Source of the DNA: Marinobacter sp. ATCH36
GTDB lineage: Bacteria > Pseudomonadota > Gammaproteobacteria > Pseudomonadales > Oleiphilaceae
NCBI RefSeq assembly: GCF_023555055.1
Contig: NZ_JAMJPL010000006.1
Coordinates: 124,001-188,000, forward strand
DNA length: 64,000 nt
Direction of reading: 5' to 3'
Program-made: the position numbers and the translations under genes
Notes under the pieces: model-generated
Seen by the model: only the letters and a program-made list of their open reading frames with translations
Told to the model about the DNA's origin: nothing
The model's database searches: none
In this document: positions 1-8,437 of the stretch, piece by piece
Position numbering within the stretch: the stretch's first letter is position 1
Layout of the letters: each line of letters begins with the position of its first letter

Positions 1-2
1 TT

Positions 3-1322
3 ATCGATGGCACTGGTCAGGTAGTGGGACATGGCGGCATTTTCCCGCACGCGCCTCGTAACCAGTGGGACCAGTCCATAGAGCAACTGGCCAAATGGTG
101 CCGCCAATACAGCATTGAATTGATTGCTATCGGTAACGGCACCGCTTCCCGCGAGACCGAAAAGCTGGTGGCGGATCTGTGCAAACGTTACCCGGAACTC
201 AAGCTGGCGCGGATTGTGGTCAGTGAGTCCGGTGCCTCCATTTATTCCGCCTCCGAGTTTGCATCACGGGAGTTGCCAGATCTTGACGTCACCATTCGTG
301 GTGCCGTCTCGATTGCGCGCAGACTGCAGGACCCGCTGGCGGAAATGGTCAAGATTGAGCCCAAATCCATCGGCGTGGGCCAATACCAGCATGATGTATC
401 ACAGGTGCAACTGGCCCGGAGCCTCGATGCGGTGGTGGAGGACTGTGTGAACGGGGTTGGCGTGGACCTGAATACCGCTTCCATTCCCCTGCTGTCACGG
501 GTGTCGGGGCTGAACCAGAGCATTGCCCAGAACATTGTCGATTTCCGTAACCAGAATGGTGTATTCCGCAACCGAAAACAGTTGCTTAAAGTGTCGCGCC
601 TGGGTGAGCGTACTTTCGAACAGGCGGCCGGCTTCCTGCGCATTGCCAGTGGCGACAACCCGCTGGATCGTTCATCAGTTCATCCGGAAGCCTATGGCGT
701 GGTCGAAGCCATTGCCCGCAGGAACAACCGCAAGGTTGAGGGCATCGTTGGTGACGCATCGTTCCTGCGCTCGCTCAACCCGCAGGACTACGTGACCGAG
801 CAGTTTGGTCTGCCCACCATAAAGGATATTATTACGGAACTGGAAAAGCCGGGTCGTGACCCCCGTCCGGAGTTCCGTTTTGCGAGCTTCGAAGAAGGGG
901 TGGAGACGCTCAATGACCTGAAGCCGGGCATGGTACTGGAGGGATCGGTCACCAATGTGACCAACTTCGGCGCGTTTGTGGATGTTGGCGTTCACCAGGA
1001 CGGGCTGGTGCATATTTCCGCACTGTCCAATACCTTCGTCAAGGACCCCAGGGAAGTGGTCAAAGCCGGGGATATCGTCAAGGTCAAGGTGATGGAAGTC
1101 GACATCCCGAGAAAGCGGATTGCGCTTTCCATGCGTATGGATGACCAGCCCGGTGAGAAGTCCGATAATCGTACTGGCTCTGCTGGTAGCCGCAAGGAAT
1201 ACAGCGGCAAGCCTTCTGCCAGGAATGATCGCCAGAAGGGCGGGGAAAGTCCGCAACAAAAAGGTGCCATGGCAGGAGCGCTGGCACAGGCACTGGCATC
1301 AGCCCGGAAAGACGGCCGCTAA
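3..1322 (+). CDS. tex: Tex-family transcription accessory / RNA-binding protein, 3' part
   Basis: The reading frame is open from base 3, so the window holds only the C-terminal ~440 residues of a protein that is usually about 770 residues long. In order I see the end of the YqgF-like RNase H fold domain ([15 protein letters not shown]), a helix-hairpin-helix region ([20 protein letters not shown]) and a C-terminal S1 RNA-binding domain ([20 protein letters not shown]), followed by a basic low-complexity tail. This is the Tex architecture. Tex proteins bind nucleic acid and associate with transcription; their exact role is still debated. The GTG at 24 lies inside the conserved domain and is not the real start. 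gshA follows after 68 bases. Confidence 0.93.
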   Translation: MDGTGQVVGHGGIFPHAPRNQWDQSIEQLAKWCRQYSIELIAIGNGTASRETEKLVADLCKRYPELKLARIVVSESGASIYSASEFASRELPDLDVTIRGAVSIARRLQDPLAEMVKIEPKSIGVGQYQHDVSQVQLARSLDAVVEDCVNGVGVDLNTASIPLLSRVSGLNQSIAQNIVDFRNQNGVFRNRKQLLKVSRLGERTFEQAAGFLRIASGDNPLDRSSVHPEAYGVVEAIARRNNRKVEGIVGDASFLRSLNPQDYVTEQFGLPTIKDIITELEKPGRDPRPEFRFASFEEGVETLNDLKPGMVLEGSVTNVTNFGAFVDVGVHQDGLVHISALSNTFVKDPREVVKAGDIVKVKVMEVDIPRKRIALSMRMDDQPGEKSDNRTGSAGSRKEYSGKPSARNDRQKGGESPQQKGAMAGALAQALASARKDGR

Positions 1323-1348
1323 CCGGCGACGTTACACACTATACTACT

Positions 1349-1371
1349 GGCGGCCGGTAATCCCGGCCGCC
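1349..1371. terminator. GC-rich perfect hairpin between tex and gshA
   Basis: A 9-base perfect inverted repeat (GGCGGCCGG at 1349-1357, CCGGCCGCC at 1363-1371) with a 5-base loop. No T run follows, so it is not a classical intrinsic terminator. It may pause polymerase, protect the tex 3' end or attenuate read-through into gshA, whose Shine-Dalgarno AGGAG starts at 1380. Confidence 0.35.
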
Positions 1372-1390
1372 ATCCTAGCAGGAGTCATTC

Positions 1391-2944
1391 ATGGGTGAAT
1401 CCCGCCATCAGCTTTTTCAACAGTTCACTGCCAGCCAGTGGACAGGGTTCAGAAAGGGCGTGGAAAAAGAAGGCCTGCGGGTCGATCGCAACGGTTTTAT
1501 TGCCCAGACACCGCATCCGCGTTCCCTGGGCTCTGCACTGACCCATCCGCGGGTCACTACGGATTACTCCGAGGCCCTGCTGGAGCTGATCACCCCCGTG
1601 TTCGACACCACCCGGGGCATGCTTGACTCGCTCCGGGACATTCATCGATTCGTGCAGCATCACCTGGGTGACGAAGTATTCTGGTCCGCCAGTATGCCTT
1701 GCGAGCTGGATGGTGATGCCAGCATTCCCATTGCGGAATACGGCACCTCCAATATCGGACGCCTCAAGCACGTTTACCGCCAGGGTCTGGCAGTGCGTTA
1801 TGGCCGCATGATGCAGAGTATCGCTGGCGCTCATTACAATCTGTCTTTACCCGACAGCTTCTGGAACCTGTGGCAACAGGCGGTTGGCAATCAGCAAAAC
1901 CTTCAGGATTTCAAATCGGACCAGTACTTCTGGCTCATCCGTAATTTCCGTCGCCGCAGCTGGCTGCTGATGCTGCTGTTTGGAGCTTCCCCGGCACTGG
2001 ATGCCAGTTTTGTTGCAGGCATGCGCCATGACCTGGCCAGATTCAGCGAAGACACATGGTACGGCCGCACTGCCACCTCCCTGCGCATGGGAGACCTTGG
2101 GTACCACAACAATGCCCAGGCCTCGCTGAATATCTGTTTTAACGAGCTCAAGACTTACACCGACACCCTGTTTCGGGCGATACACACCCCATGGCCGCCT
2201 TACGGGGAGATTGGCACTCGGCGTAATGGCGAGTTCATCCAGATCAACACCAGCGTGCTGCAGATCGAAAACGAGTATTACAGTGCCGTTCGCCCCAAGC
2301 GCACCACCGAGCGGGAAGAGAAACCAATTCAGGCCCTCGAGTCCCGTGGTGTGGAATACATCGAAGTGCGTTGTCTGGATCTTGATCCCTTCTCCCCGGT
2401 CGGGGTCAACGAAAGCCAGATTGATTTCCTGGATCTTTTCCTGCTGGACTGCCTGCTGTCTGATAGTCCACGCATCGACGACGATGAATGTGACCGGCTG
2501 GATGATAACTACCAGGACGTGGTGGCGAGGGGGCGGGACCCGAAACTCACGCTTTGCCGCGCCGGTGAGCCGGTAGCTCTGGGTGATGCGGCCTCGGGCT
2601 TACTGGATCGGCTGGAACCGCTGGCGGAACAGCTGGACGGCTGGAACGGTGACACGACCTATCGGCGCGCGCTGGATGACCAGCGAGCCAAGCTGGCGGA
2701 TCCGCTTCAGATTCCCTCGGCAAGGGTTCTGGAGACCATGGAAAGTTCTGGTATGGGGCACAGGGAGTGGGGAATGGAGATGTCCCGGCGCCATCAGCAG
2801 ACGTTGCGGGACGAGGGGCTACCGGATGAGGTGATGGCCGCATTCGAGAAAATGAGCAAGGAGTCACTTTCGGAACAGACTGCCATGGAGCAGGCTGATA
2901 GCCAGTCCTTTGATGAGTTCCTGGAGCATTACTTGCAGTCCTGA
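1391..2944 (+). CDS. gshA: glutamate-cysteine ligase (gamma-glutamylcysteine synthetase)
   Basis: Joins L-glutamate and L-cysteine with ATP, the first and rate-limiting step of glutathione synthesis in the cytoplasm. The 517-residue length matches the proteobacterial GshA family (E. coli ~518). The N-terminus has the family pattern (GFRKGVEKEGLRVDRNG), and further conserved blocks include HYNLSLPDSFW, the RNFRRRSWLLMLLFGASPA block and EYIEVRCLDLDPFSPVG. The ATG is preceded by AGGAG seven bases upstream. The gene ends two bases before the convergent FliL-like gene. gshB is not in the window. Confidence 0.96.
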   Translation: MGESRHQLFQQFTASQWTGFRKGVEKEGLRVDRNGFIAQTPHPRSLGSALTHPRVTTDYSEALLELITPVFDTTRGMLDSLRDIHRFVQHHLGDEVFWSASMPCELDGDASIPIAEYGTSNIGRLKHVYRQGLAVRYGRMMQSIAGAHYNLSLPDSFWNLWQQAVGNQQNLQDFKSDQYFWLIRNFRRRSWLLMLLFGASPALDASFVAGMRHDLARFSEDTWYGRTATSLRMGDLGYHNNAQASLNICFNELKTYTDTLFRAIHTPWPPYGEIGTRRNGEFIQINTSVLQIENEYYSAVRPKRTTEREEKPIQALESRGVEYIEVRCLDLDPFSPVGVNESQIDFLDLFLLDCLLSDSPRIDDDECDRLDDNYQDVVARGRDPKLTLCRAGEPVALGDAASGLLDRLEPLAEQLDGWNGDTTYRRALDDQRAKLADPLQIPSARVLETMESSGMGHREWGMEMSRRHQQTLRDEGLPDEVMAAFEKMSKESLSEQTAMEQADSQSFDEFLEHYLQS

Positions 2945-2946
2945 GA

Positions 2947-3390
2947 TTACTTCTGAACGACAAACTCGGTAAATAAGACGCCGGTGATGCTTTCGCCGGT
3001 TTGCTGCTCTTCCAGTACCGCATTGATCCGACGCGTTGCTTCCTCCCGCAGTGCCTGCTGTCCCTCAGTGCCCGACAACCGGTCGGTATCGGTCTGCTCG
3101 CCAAACAGCATTACCAGTTCATGACGTAACCTGGGCATGTGGGCCAGAACTGCCGGACGCGTAGTCTCTCTGGATGCCCGTATGGTAATCGCAGCTTTGA
3201 GGTAGGTCAGCTTGGCACCGGGTTTGCCCACATGGGTCACGAACGGCGGGTCCATTTCGATGTAGTCGGTTATGCCCGGCTCTTCCTGTTGCTCCTGCCC
3301 GGCTTCTTCGTCTTCCTCGGCAAAAGCTGCGGACGCGAGGGGCAGCGAAAACAGCAGTGCCAGCAATAGGTGCTTTGGCTTAAGTGTCAT
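2947..3390 (-). CDS. FliL-like periplasmic protein
   Basis: A 147-residue protein with a cleavable signal peptide (about residues 1-24, ending LASAAFA), an acidic Glu-rich linker and a C-terminal domain resembling FliL, a stator-associated protein around the flagellar motor (IEMDPPFVTH, a TYLKAAITIRA strand, and a terminal ITGVLFTEFVVQK). Authentic FliL keeps an uncleaved N-terminal membrane anchor and sits in a flagellar operon. This copy appears exported and stands alone beside gshA and dsbB, so it is probably a FliL paralogue. Its function is unknown; assignment rests on the C-terminal pattern. Confidence 0.75.
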   Translation of the reverse strand: MTLKPKHLLLALLFSLPLASAAFAEEDEEAGQEQQEEPGITDYIEMDPPFVTHVGKPGAKLTYLKAAITIRASRETTRPAVLAHMPRLRHELVMLFGEQTDTDRLSGTEGQQALREEATRRINAVLEEQQTGESITGVLFTEFVVQK

Positions 3391-3552
3391 AGGCTTGAAG
3401 TTCGTATTGGTTTAAAGTTACGTGGCTGGGCGCCTGCAGGCACCACCGATGCTGGGAGAATAGCAGGGTCGATGCAGGGTTGCAGCATCTGGTGGTTTCG
3501 CTGCCATGGCGGGACAAACTGTCTGACATGAATATTAATCAGAGGTGCGCTT

Positions 3553-4059
3553 TTGAATTCCCGAGCCGTTTTTTTTCTGATATTCCTGCTTTGTGCCGGC
3601 CTTCTTGGCGTGGCCTTTTACATGGAACATTTTATGGGGCTGGAGCCTTGCCCTCTGTGTTGGTTGCAGCGGTTCGGCTTTATGGCTGCAGGCCTGGTCA
3701 GCCTGCTGGCGGCGCTGCATGGTCCCGAGAGGTTCGGCGCCAGGGTTTACGGCTTTTTTCTGGTGTTGACTGCCGGCGCCGGTCTCGGAATTGCGGGGCG
3801 CCAGCTCTGGTTACAGAGCCTGCCCGCTGATCAGGTTCCCGCTTGCGGTCCGTCGGTGGACTATATGTTGGAGGTCTTGCCCTGGATGGAAGTTTTAACC
3901 ACAGCACTCAGGGGCACCGGTGATTGCGCCGAGGTAACCTGGCGCTTCCTCGGGCTCAGCATTCCGGGATGGGCCGCTATCTTTTTTACTCTGGTGGTGA
4001 TCACGGGGCTGATCATGCTGTTCCGGCCCCGAAAAAAGTCTGGCTGGATACGGAGCTGA
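3553..4059 (+). CDS. dsbB: disulfide bond formation protein DsbB
   Basis: Inner-membrane quinone reductase that reoxidises periplasmic DsbA. The 168 residues show four hydrophobic segments and both redox cysteine pairs: Cys33-Cys36 in PCPLCW and Cys98 (ACGPS) with Cys125 (GDCAEV). I chose the TTG at 3553 because AGAGGTG lies five bases upstream and the peptide begins directly with the first membrane helix. Placement beside algQ mirrors Pseudomonas, where a dsbB paralogue (dsbH) is next to algQ. It could equally be called dsbH. Confidence 0.93.
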   Translation: MNSRAVFFLIFLLCAGLLGVAFYMEHFMGLEPCPLCWLQRFGFMAAGLVSLLAALHGPERFGARVYGFFLVLTAGAGLGIAGRQLWLQSLPADQVPACGPSVDYMLEVLPWMEVLTTALRGTGDCAEVTWRFLGLSIPGWAAIFFTLVVITGLIMLFRPRKKSGWIRS

Positions 4060-4151
4060 AACGGTTGCGACGGACCGTCGGCATGGGGTAACTTGAGACT
4101 CGACTCAACAAAAAGAATCAAACCAGAACCCGGTAACCGGAGATAGGCGTC

Positions 4152-4634
4152 ATGTTGGATAATTGCCGTAATGCCAGGGAGCGTTGGGGTGGAGTCAGCG
4201 AACTGATTGATCGCTGGCTGAAAGAAAGGCAAGAACTACTGGTGCACTACTGTGATTTGTCCGGCACCTCGGATTACTCGCAGACGGACGTGCTTAGTGC
4301 GAAATTCATCAGGCTTTGCGAAGTCCTGGTGGATTACGTATCGGCAGGGCATTTCGAGATATACGACCAGTTGGTACAGGAAGCCAGGGAATTCAATGAC
4401 GGCGGCCTGGAACTGGCGGCAAGGCTTTATCCGAGAATCGAACAAACGACGGAAACGGCGCTGAACTTTAATGATCGTCTTAATGGCCAGTCACTGAGTG
4501 AAAGTGAAATCCGCGAGTTGTTCGAGCAGCTTTCGGAACTGGGGGAGACCCTGGAAAGTCGTTTTGAGATGGAAGATTATCTGATTGAGCATCTTCATAA
4601 TGCCCACGCAGAGAAGGTCATATCGTCTGCCTGA
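4152..4634 (+). CDS. algQ: Rsd/AlgQ anti-sigma-70 regulator
   Basis: Small cytoplasmic all-helical protein that binds region 4 of the housekeeping sigma factor and frees RNA polymerase for alternative sigma factors. At 160 residues it is the same length as Pseudomonas AlgQ. Family features include ERWGGVSELIDRWLKERQEL near the N-terminus, the LxxLCEVLVDYVSAGHFEIY block and RLYPRIEQTTETALNFNDR. In Pseudomonas AlgQ influences alginate production; algR/algZ are in this window at 22-24 kb, but the biosynthetic alginate genes are not. A hairpin follows at 4651-4684. Confidence 0.92.
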   Translation: MLDNCRNARERWGGVSELIDRWLKERQELLVHYCDLSGTSDYSQTDVLSAKFIRLCEVLVDYVSAGHFEIYDQLVQEAREFNDGGLELAARLYPRIEQTTETALNFNDRLNGQSLSESEIRELFEQLSELGETLESRFEMEDYLIEHLHNAHAEKVISSA

Positions 4635-4650
4635 CTGGCACTCCTGACGG

Positions 4651-4684
4651 CTTCCCCCGGCCTCATCCGGTAAAGCGGGGGAAG
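4651..4684. terminator. bidirectional hairpin between algQ and the FKBP gene
   Basis: CTTCCCCCG (4651-4659) pairs with CGGGGGAAG (4676-4684) around a 16-base loop, between convergent genes. There is no long T run on either strand, so termination may be weak or Rho-assisted. Confidence 0.5.
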
Positions 4685-4700
4685 AGAAGGGTGAACGTGA

Positions 4701-5411
4701 TTATTCCGGATTGATTTCCAGCAGTTCCACGTCAAACACCAGCGTCTCGTTGGGTCCGATCCTCTGGTTTCCACCTGGTCCGTAGGCCAGTTCCGCCGGA
4801 ATATAGAGTTTTGCCCTGCTGCCTTCAGACATCAGCTGCAGACCCTCAGTCCAACCGGGAATAACCTGGTTCAGGCCGAAAGTAACTGGCTCACCGCGTT
4901 CACGGGAGCTGTCAAAAACCTCACCAGAAATCAGTTCGCCAGTGTAGTGAACCTGCACCCGGTCTTCCGCAGTCGGCTTTTCGCCATTGCCTTCTTCAAC
5001 AATTTCGTACTGCAAGCCTGAATCGGTGGTCTCAACGCCGTCACGCTCTGCGTTCTCGGCCAGGAACTCCTCTCCCGCCTCGCGGTTCTTGTTGGCGAGT
5101 TCGTCCGTCTGTGCCGATTCCTGTTCCTGGAGCTCGGCCTGGTAAGCCATCAAGGCCTCCTGAATTTCCTCCCGGCTCATGCGGGTCTGCTCTTCATCAC
5201 CGGCGTGGCCATGCTGGATACCCTGCAGAAACTGGTCCATCTGCAGATCTGGCAGATCGTTGCCCATCCGCTCACCCATCACCAGGCCCATGCCATAGCT
5301 GACCTTTTCATCGGTGGATTCCAGTGCGGGATCTTCCGGCGCGGCATCCTGCGGAGAAGAGCAGCCGACCAGGGCGCCGGCAACAGCCAGTGCGATCAGG
5401 GTTTTGTTCAT
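4701..5411 (-). CDS. FKBP-type peptidyl-prolyl cis-trans isomerase, lipoprotein
   Basis: A 236-residue precursor with a lipoprotein signal (MNKTLIALAVAGALVGC; lipid-modified Cys at about residue 17). An N-terminal helical dimerisation domain (YGMGLVMGERMGNDLP) and a long helix precede a C-terminal FKBP domain (RVQVHYTGELISGEVFDSS, VIPGWTEGLQLM, IPAELAYGPGG). This is the Mip/FkpA architecture for prolyl isomerisation and chaperoning in the envelope. Longer upstream starts exist (5426, 5489), but AAGGAA just upstream of 5411 and the immediate lipobox favour this one. Confidence 0.9.
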   Translation of the reverse strand: MNKTLIALAVAGALVGCSSPQDAAPEDPALESTDEKVSYGMGLVMGERMGNDLPDLQMDQFLQGIQHGHAGDEEQTRMSREEIQEALMAYQAELQEQESAQTDELANKNREAGEEFLAENAERDGVETTDSGLQYEIVEEGNGEKPTAEDRVQVHYTGELISGEVFDSSRERGEPVTFGLNQVIPGWTEGLQLMSEGSRAKLYIPAELAYGPGGNQRIGPNETLVFDVELLEINPE

Positions 5412-5522
5412 TGCCTGTTCCTTCATCGTGGTTTCTTTTGAATGATTACGAACGCACAGAAGGTAACGGGTTCTGTCGCCAGATGCCACTGAACATGTGT
5501 TAAGGGAAGGGTAACGGCAGTG

Positions 5523-5909
5523 TTAACTATCGTTGTGTGCGGTGTCGCTAGACAGAGAAAACGGAGCCCTGTAGGGCGACTGCCAGTCGGTCTCAGGGTC
5601 CGAGGCCGGCAGGCGCAAGGTTTCGTTGTCTGTCCGTTCTATGGCCAGCGCATTCCAGGGCCCCTGGGCCGGCGGTTTGTCAGCGTAGTGCCAGCTGCCG
5701 TCGCTGTCCTGCCACTTGAAGACAATATCAGGCCCTTCGGTGGGTACCGGAGAAGGGACCAGTCCCTCAAACGAGGGGATGTCCACATTCGCTTCTGTTT
5801 TGGCAGGCTTGGTTGATGTTTCCGCAGGGTCGTTAATACCAAAAAATACCAACGCAACAAGAACGCCCAGTGCGGGAAACGCCAGCCGGATAAGCCATTT
5901 CATCAACAT
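5523..5909 (-). CDS. DUF4124 domain protein, membrane-anchored
   Basis: A 128-residue protein with one N-terminal hydrophobic helix (about residues 5-24) and a short DUF4124 module (VFKWQDSDGSWHYADKPP), common in secreted or periplasmic gammaproteobacterial proteins of unknown function. The rest is Pro/Ser/Thr-rich and probably flexible. Two starts are possible: 5909 and 5903. The second overlaps the upstream stop as ATGA, implying translational coupling with the TIGR02444 gene. Confidence 0.75.
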   Translation of the reverse strand: MLMKWLIRLAFPALGVLVALVFFGINDPAETSTKPAKTEANVDIPSFEGLVPSPVPTEGPDIVFKWQDSDGSWHYADKPPAQGPWNALAIERTDNETLRLPASDPETDWQSPYRAPFSLSSDTAHNDS

Positions 5910-6433
5910 GGCCTGTTATCTCCCTTTGCGAGTCTCGACAGCTCTCTGGCAATTGTGTCCAGCAAACTGCCGGTCTCGTTTTCCATATTAGTCTCCGGTG
6001 CCGCAGCGAGAAGGTTATTCCGGGCCAGACTGGCCGTGGTTTCTTCACTGGAGCCTGTTTGTATGTCTGAAACAAGGGCCCGGTAGGCCAGTGCCAGCTC
6101 AACCCGCTCTGCTTCCAGTTCGCTGCGGGCTATGTATTCCCTCACGATAACAGTGCGAGGGTTGTTTTTCGTTATGTATTTTCTCGCAGACCTCAATGGC
6201 GCTGTAACCTGGCTTCGCCAGTCTGTTACGGAGTCACACTCACGCCCGGAAAATCTGTGGCCGGATGATGCAAGCCACGCTGCGCAGAGGATCCTGGTAA
6301 CGCTCCACCCCCGGCTCTGCAGCTCGAGACACGCTTCCCTCGCCCGGGTCGATTCCCAGAACCGCGAGGCAAAACGCCATAACGGGTTTTCCGGATCGGC
6401 ATCCTCAGGTATCTTGCTTCCGCTACACGACAT
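5903..6433 (-). CDS. TIGR02444 family protein
   Basis: A 176-residue cytoplasmic protein without signal or membrane segment. It matches the TIGR02444 family of conserved gammaproteobacterial proteins of unknown function: NPLWRFASRFW near the start, then ACLELQSRGWSVTRILCAAW, WRSQVTAPLRSARK and LALAYRALVSD. It is first in a two-gene unit with the DUF4124 gene and diverges from the ABC-F gene with 48 bases between starts. No function is known to me. Confidence 0.78.
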   Translation of the reverse strand: MSCSGSKIPEDADPENPLWRFASRFWESTRAREACLELQSRGWSVTRILCAAWLASSGHRFSGRECDSVTDWRSQVTAPLRSARKYITKNNPRTVIVREYIARSELEAERVELALAYRALVSDIQTGSSEETTASLARNNLLAAAPETNMENETGSLLDTIARELSRLAKGDNRPC

Positions 6434-6481
6434 TGGACACCTGTCGGTTCCTTATTGAACTTTCCCTGATACCATTAAGTT

Positions 6482-8425
6482 ATGCTAACGATAACCGATC
6501 TCAGTTTACAACGGGGTGGCGTCTGGTTGCTAGAAGCCGTCAACCTTACCGTCCAGCCCGGCCAACGGGTGGCAATAGTCGGTGCCAATGGCGCCGGAAA
6601 ATCCAGTTTGTTCCAGTTATTGCTGGGGCAGCTGTCACCGGAGCAGGGTAGTGTGTCATTGCCCGGTGGTTGCCGGGTTGCCCACATGGCCCAGGAAGTG
6701 GCTGCCTCATCCCGGAGTGCCCGGGATTTTGTGCTGGATGGTGACCACGATCTACGGCGAATGGAAGCGGAACTGGCCGCTGCCGAAAAGCGCGGCGACG
6801 ATCACACCTTGGCCCGCGTTCATGGCGAGCTGGACGTCCACGAAGCCTGGTCTGCGCCGCGTCGGGCGGAAACCCTGCTTCGGGGGCTCGGGTTTTCGGA
6901 TGCCGATGCTGACCGGCCGGTTTCGTCGTTTTCCGGTGGCTGGCGGATCCGCCTGAACCTGGCCCAGGCATTGATGCGCCCGTCGGACCTCCTGCTGCTC
7001 GACGAGCCCACCAACCACCTGGATCTGGACGCCTGTCTGTGGCTGGAAAACTGGTTGCGACGGTACGAAGGCACCCTGTTGTTCATTTCTCACGACCGGG
7101 ATTTCATGGATCGTGTGGCGACACACCTTGTGCATTTCGACCGGCGTCAGCTGGAGCTCTATACGGGTAATTACTCAGCGTTCGAAACCCAGCGCAGTGA
7201 ACGTCTTGCCCAACAGCAGGCGGGTTACGAACGCCAACAGGCCAAGATCGCCGAGATTCAACGCTTCATTGACCGTTTCAGGGCCCAGGCTACCAAAGCC
7301 CGACAGGCTCAGAGCCGGGTTAAAGCGCTGGAGCGAATGGAGAAAATTGCCCCTGCCCATGTGGACTCACCGTTCAGTTTCGAGTTTCCGGTGGCCGATA
7401 AGGTCTCGAATCCTTTGTTAACCATCCGCAACGGTGCAGCCGGTTACGGCGAGACAGTTATTCTGGAGGGTATTAACCTGTCCCTGCTGCCCGGCAGTCG
7501 CGTTGGCCTGCTTGGCCCCAACGGCGCAGGCAAATCCACCCTGATGGATGCCCTGCGGGGTGAAAGCACGCTGCTTCGGGGGGAGCGGACCACGGGGGAG
7601 CATCTGGCTATTGGTTATTTTGCCCAGCACCAGCTGGAGTCACTTGATCTGGATGCCAGCCCTTTCCTGCACCTGCAACGGCTTTCTCCCAGGGCATCGG
7701 AGCAAAGCATTCGGAATTTCCTGGGGGGCTTCGACTTCCACGGCGATGGTGCGCTGAGTGCCATTCGTTCGTTTTCCGGCGGTGAAAAGGCTCGAGTGGC
7801 CCTGGCGGTCATCGCCTGGCAAAAGCCCAACCTGCTGTTGCTTGACGAGCCCACCAACCACCTGGACCTGGAGATGCGCCAGGCCCTGACCATGGCCCTG
7901 CAAAACTTCGACGGAGCGATTGTTGTGGTCTCCCACGATCGCCACCTGTTGCGCAACACGGTGGATGATTTCTGGCTGGTGAACGACGGCCGGGTGACGG
8001 AATACGATGGCGACCTGGAAGATTATGAACGCTGGCTGGCCGACCGGCGTAAGGACGACGCGGAAGCGCCCCGGCGTGAGAGCGGCAACGTTTCTACGGC
8101 TGATGCAGATACAGCGGTTGCCGGTGAGAACGCGGACGATCGCAAGGCCCGAAAGCGGGCAGAAGCGGCTATTCGCCAGAAGCTCAGCCCCTATCGAAAG
8201 CAGCAGGCTGCCCTGGAGAAAGAAATGGACAAGCTTCAGTCAGAATTGATGACACTGGAGCAGGACCTTTCAGAACCTGATCTCTATGCCGATCAGGGCA
8301 AACAGAAGCTGAAGGAACTGCTGGGCCAGCAGGCTGCCGCCAAAAGCCGACTGGCCGAGGTGGAGGCAGAGTGGCTCGATATCAGCGAAACGGTGGAAAA
8401 CCTGGAAGCAGAACTGACGCCCTGA
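6482..8425 (+). CDS. ABC-F family ATPase (YheS/Uup type)
   Basis: A soluble protein with two ABC ATPase domains and no transmembrane part. The first has Walker A GANGAGKSS (~residue 34), signature SFSGGWRIRLN and LLLLDEPTNHLDLD. A charged linker (~240-300) precedes the second, with Walker A GPNGAGKST, signature SFSGGEKARVA and another LLLLDEPTNHLDLE. The C-terminus is a long charged coiled coil (~550-640). The 647 residues fit YheS. ABC-F proteins act at the ribosome, as translation factors or resistance proteins; the housekeeping type is likelier here. The gene ends 12 bases from convergent ppx. Confidence 0.9.
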   Translation: MLTITDLSLQRGGVWLLEAVNLTVQPGQRVAIVGANGAGKSSLFQLLLGQLSPEQGSVSLPGGCRVAHMAQEVAASSRSARDFVLDGDHDLRRMEAELAAAEKRGDDHTLARVHGELDVHEAWSAPRRAETLLRGLGFSDADADRPVSSFSGGWRIRLNLAQALMRPSDLLLLDEPTNHLDLDACLWLENWLRRYEGTLLFISHDRDFMDRVATHLVHFDRRQLELYTGNYSAFETQRSERLAQQQAGYERQQAKIAEIQRFIDRFRAQATKARQAQSRVKALERMEKIAPAHVDSPFSFEFPVADKVSNPLLTIRNGAAGYGETVILEGINLSLLPGSRVGLLGPNGAGKSTLMDALRGESTLLRGERTTGEHLAIGYFAQHQLESLDLDASPFLHLQRLSPRASEQSIRNFLGGFDFHGDGALSAIRSFSGGEKARVALAVIAWQKPNLLLLDEPTNHLDLEMRQALTMALQNFDGAIVVVSHDRHLLRNTVDDFWLVNDGRVTEYDGDLEDYERWLADRRKDDAEAPRRESGNVSTADADTAVAGENADDRKARKRAEAAIRQKLSPYRKQQAALEKEMDKLQSELMTLEQDLSEPDLYADQGKQKLKELLGQQAAAKSRLAEVEAEWLDISETVENLEAELTP

Positions 8426-8437
8426 TCAGTCGGGATA

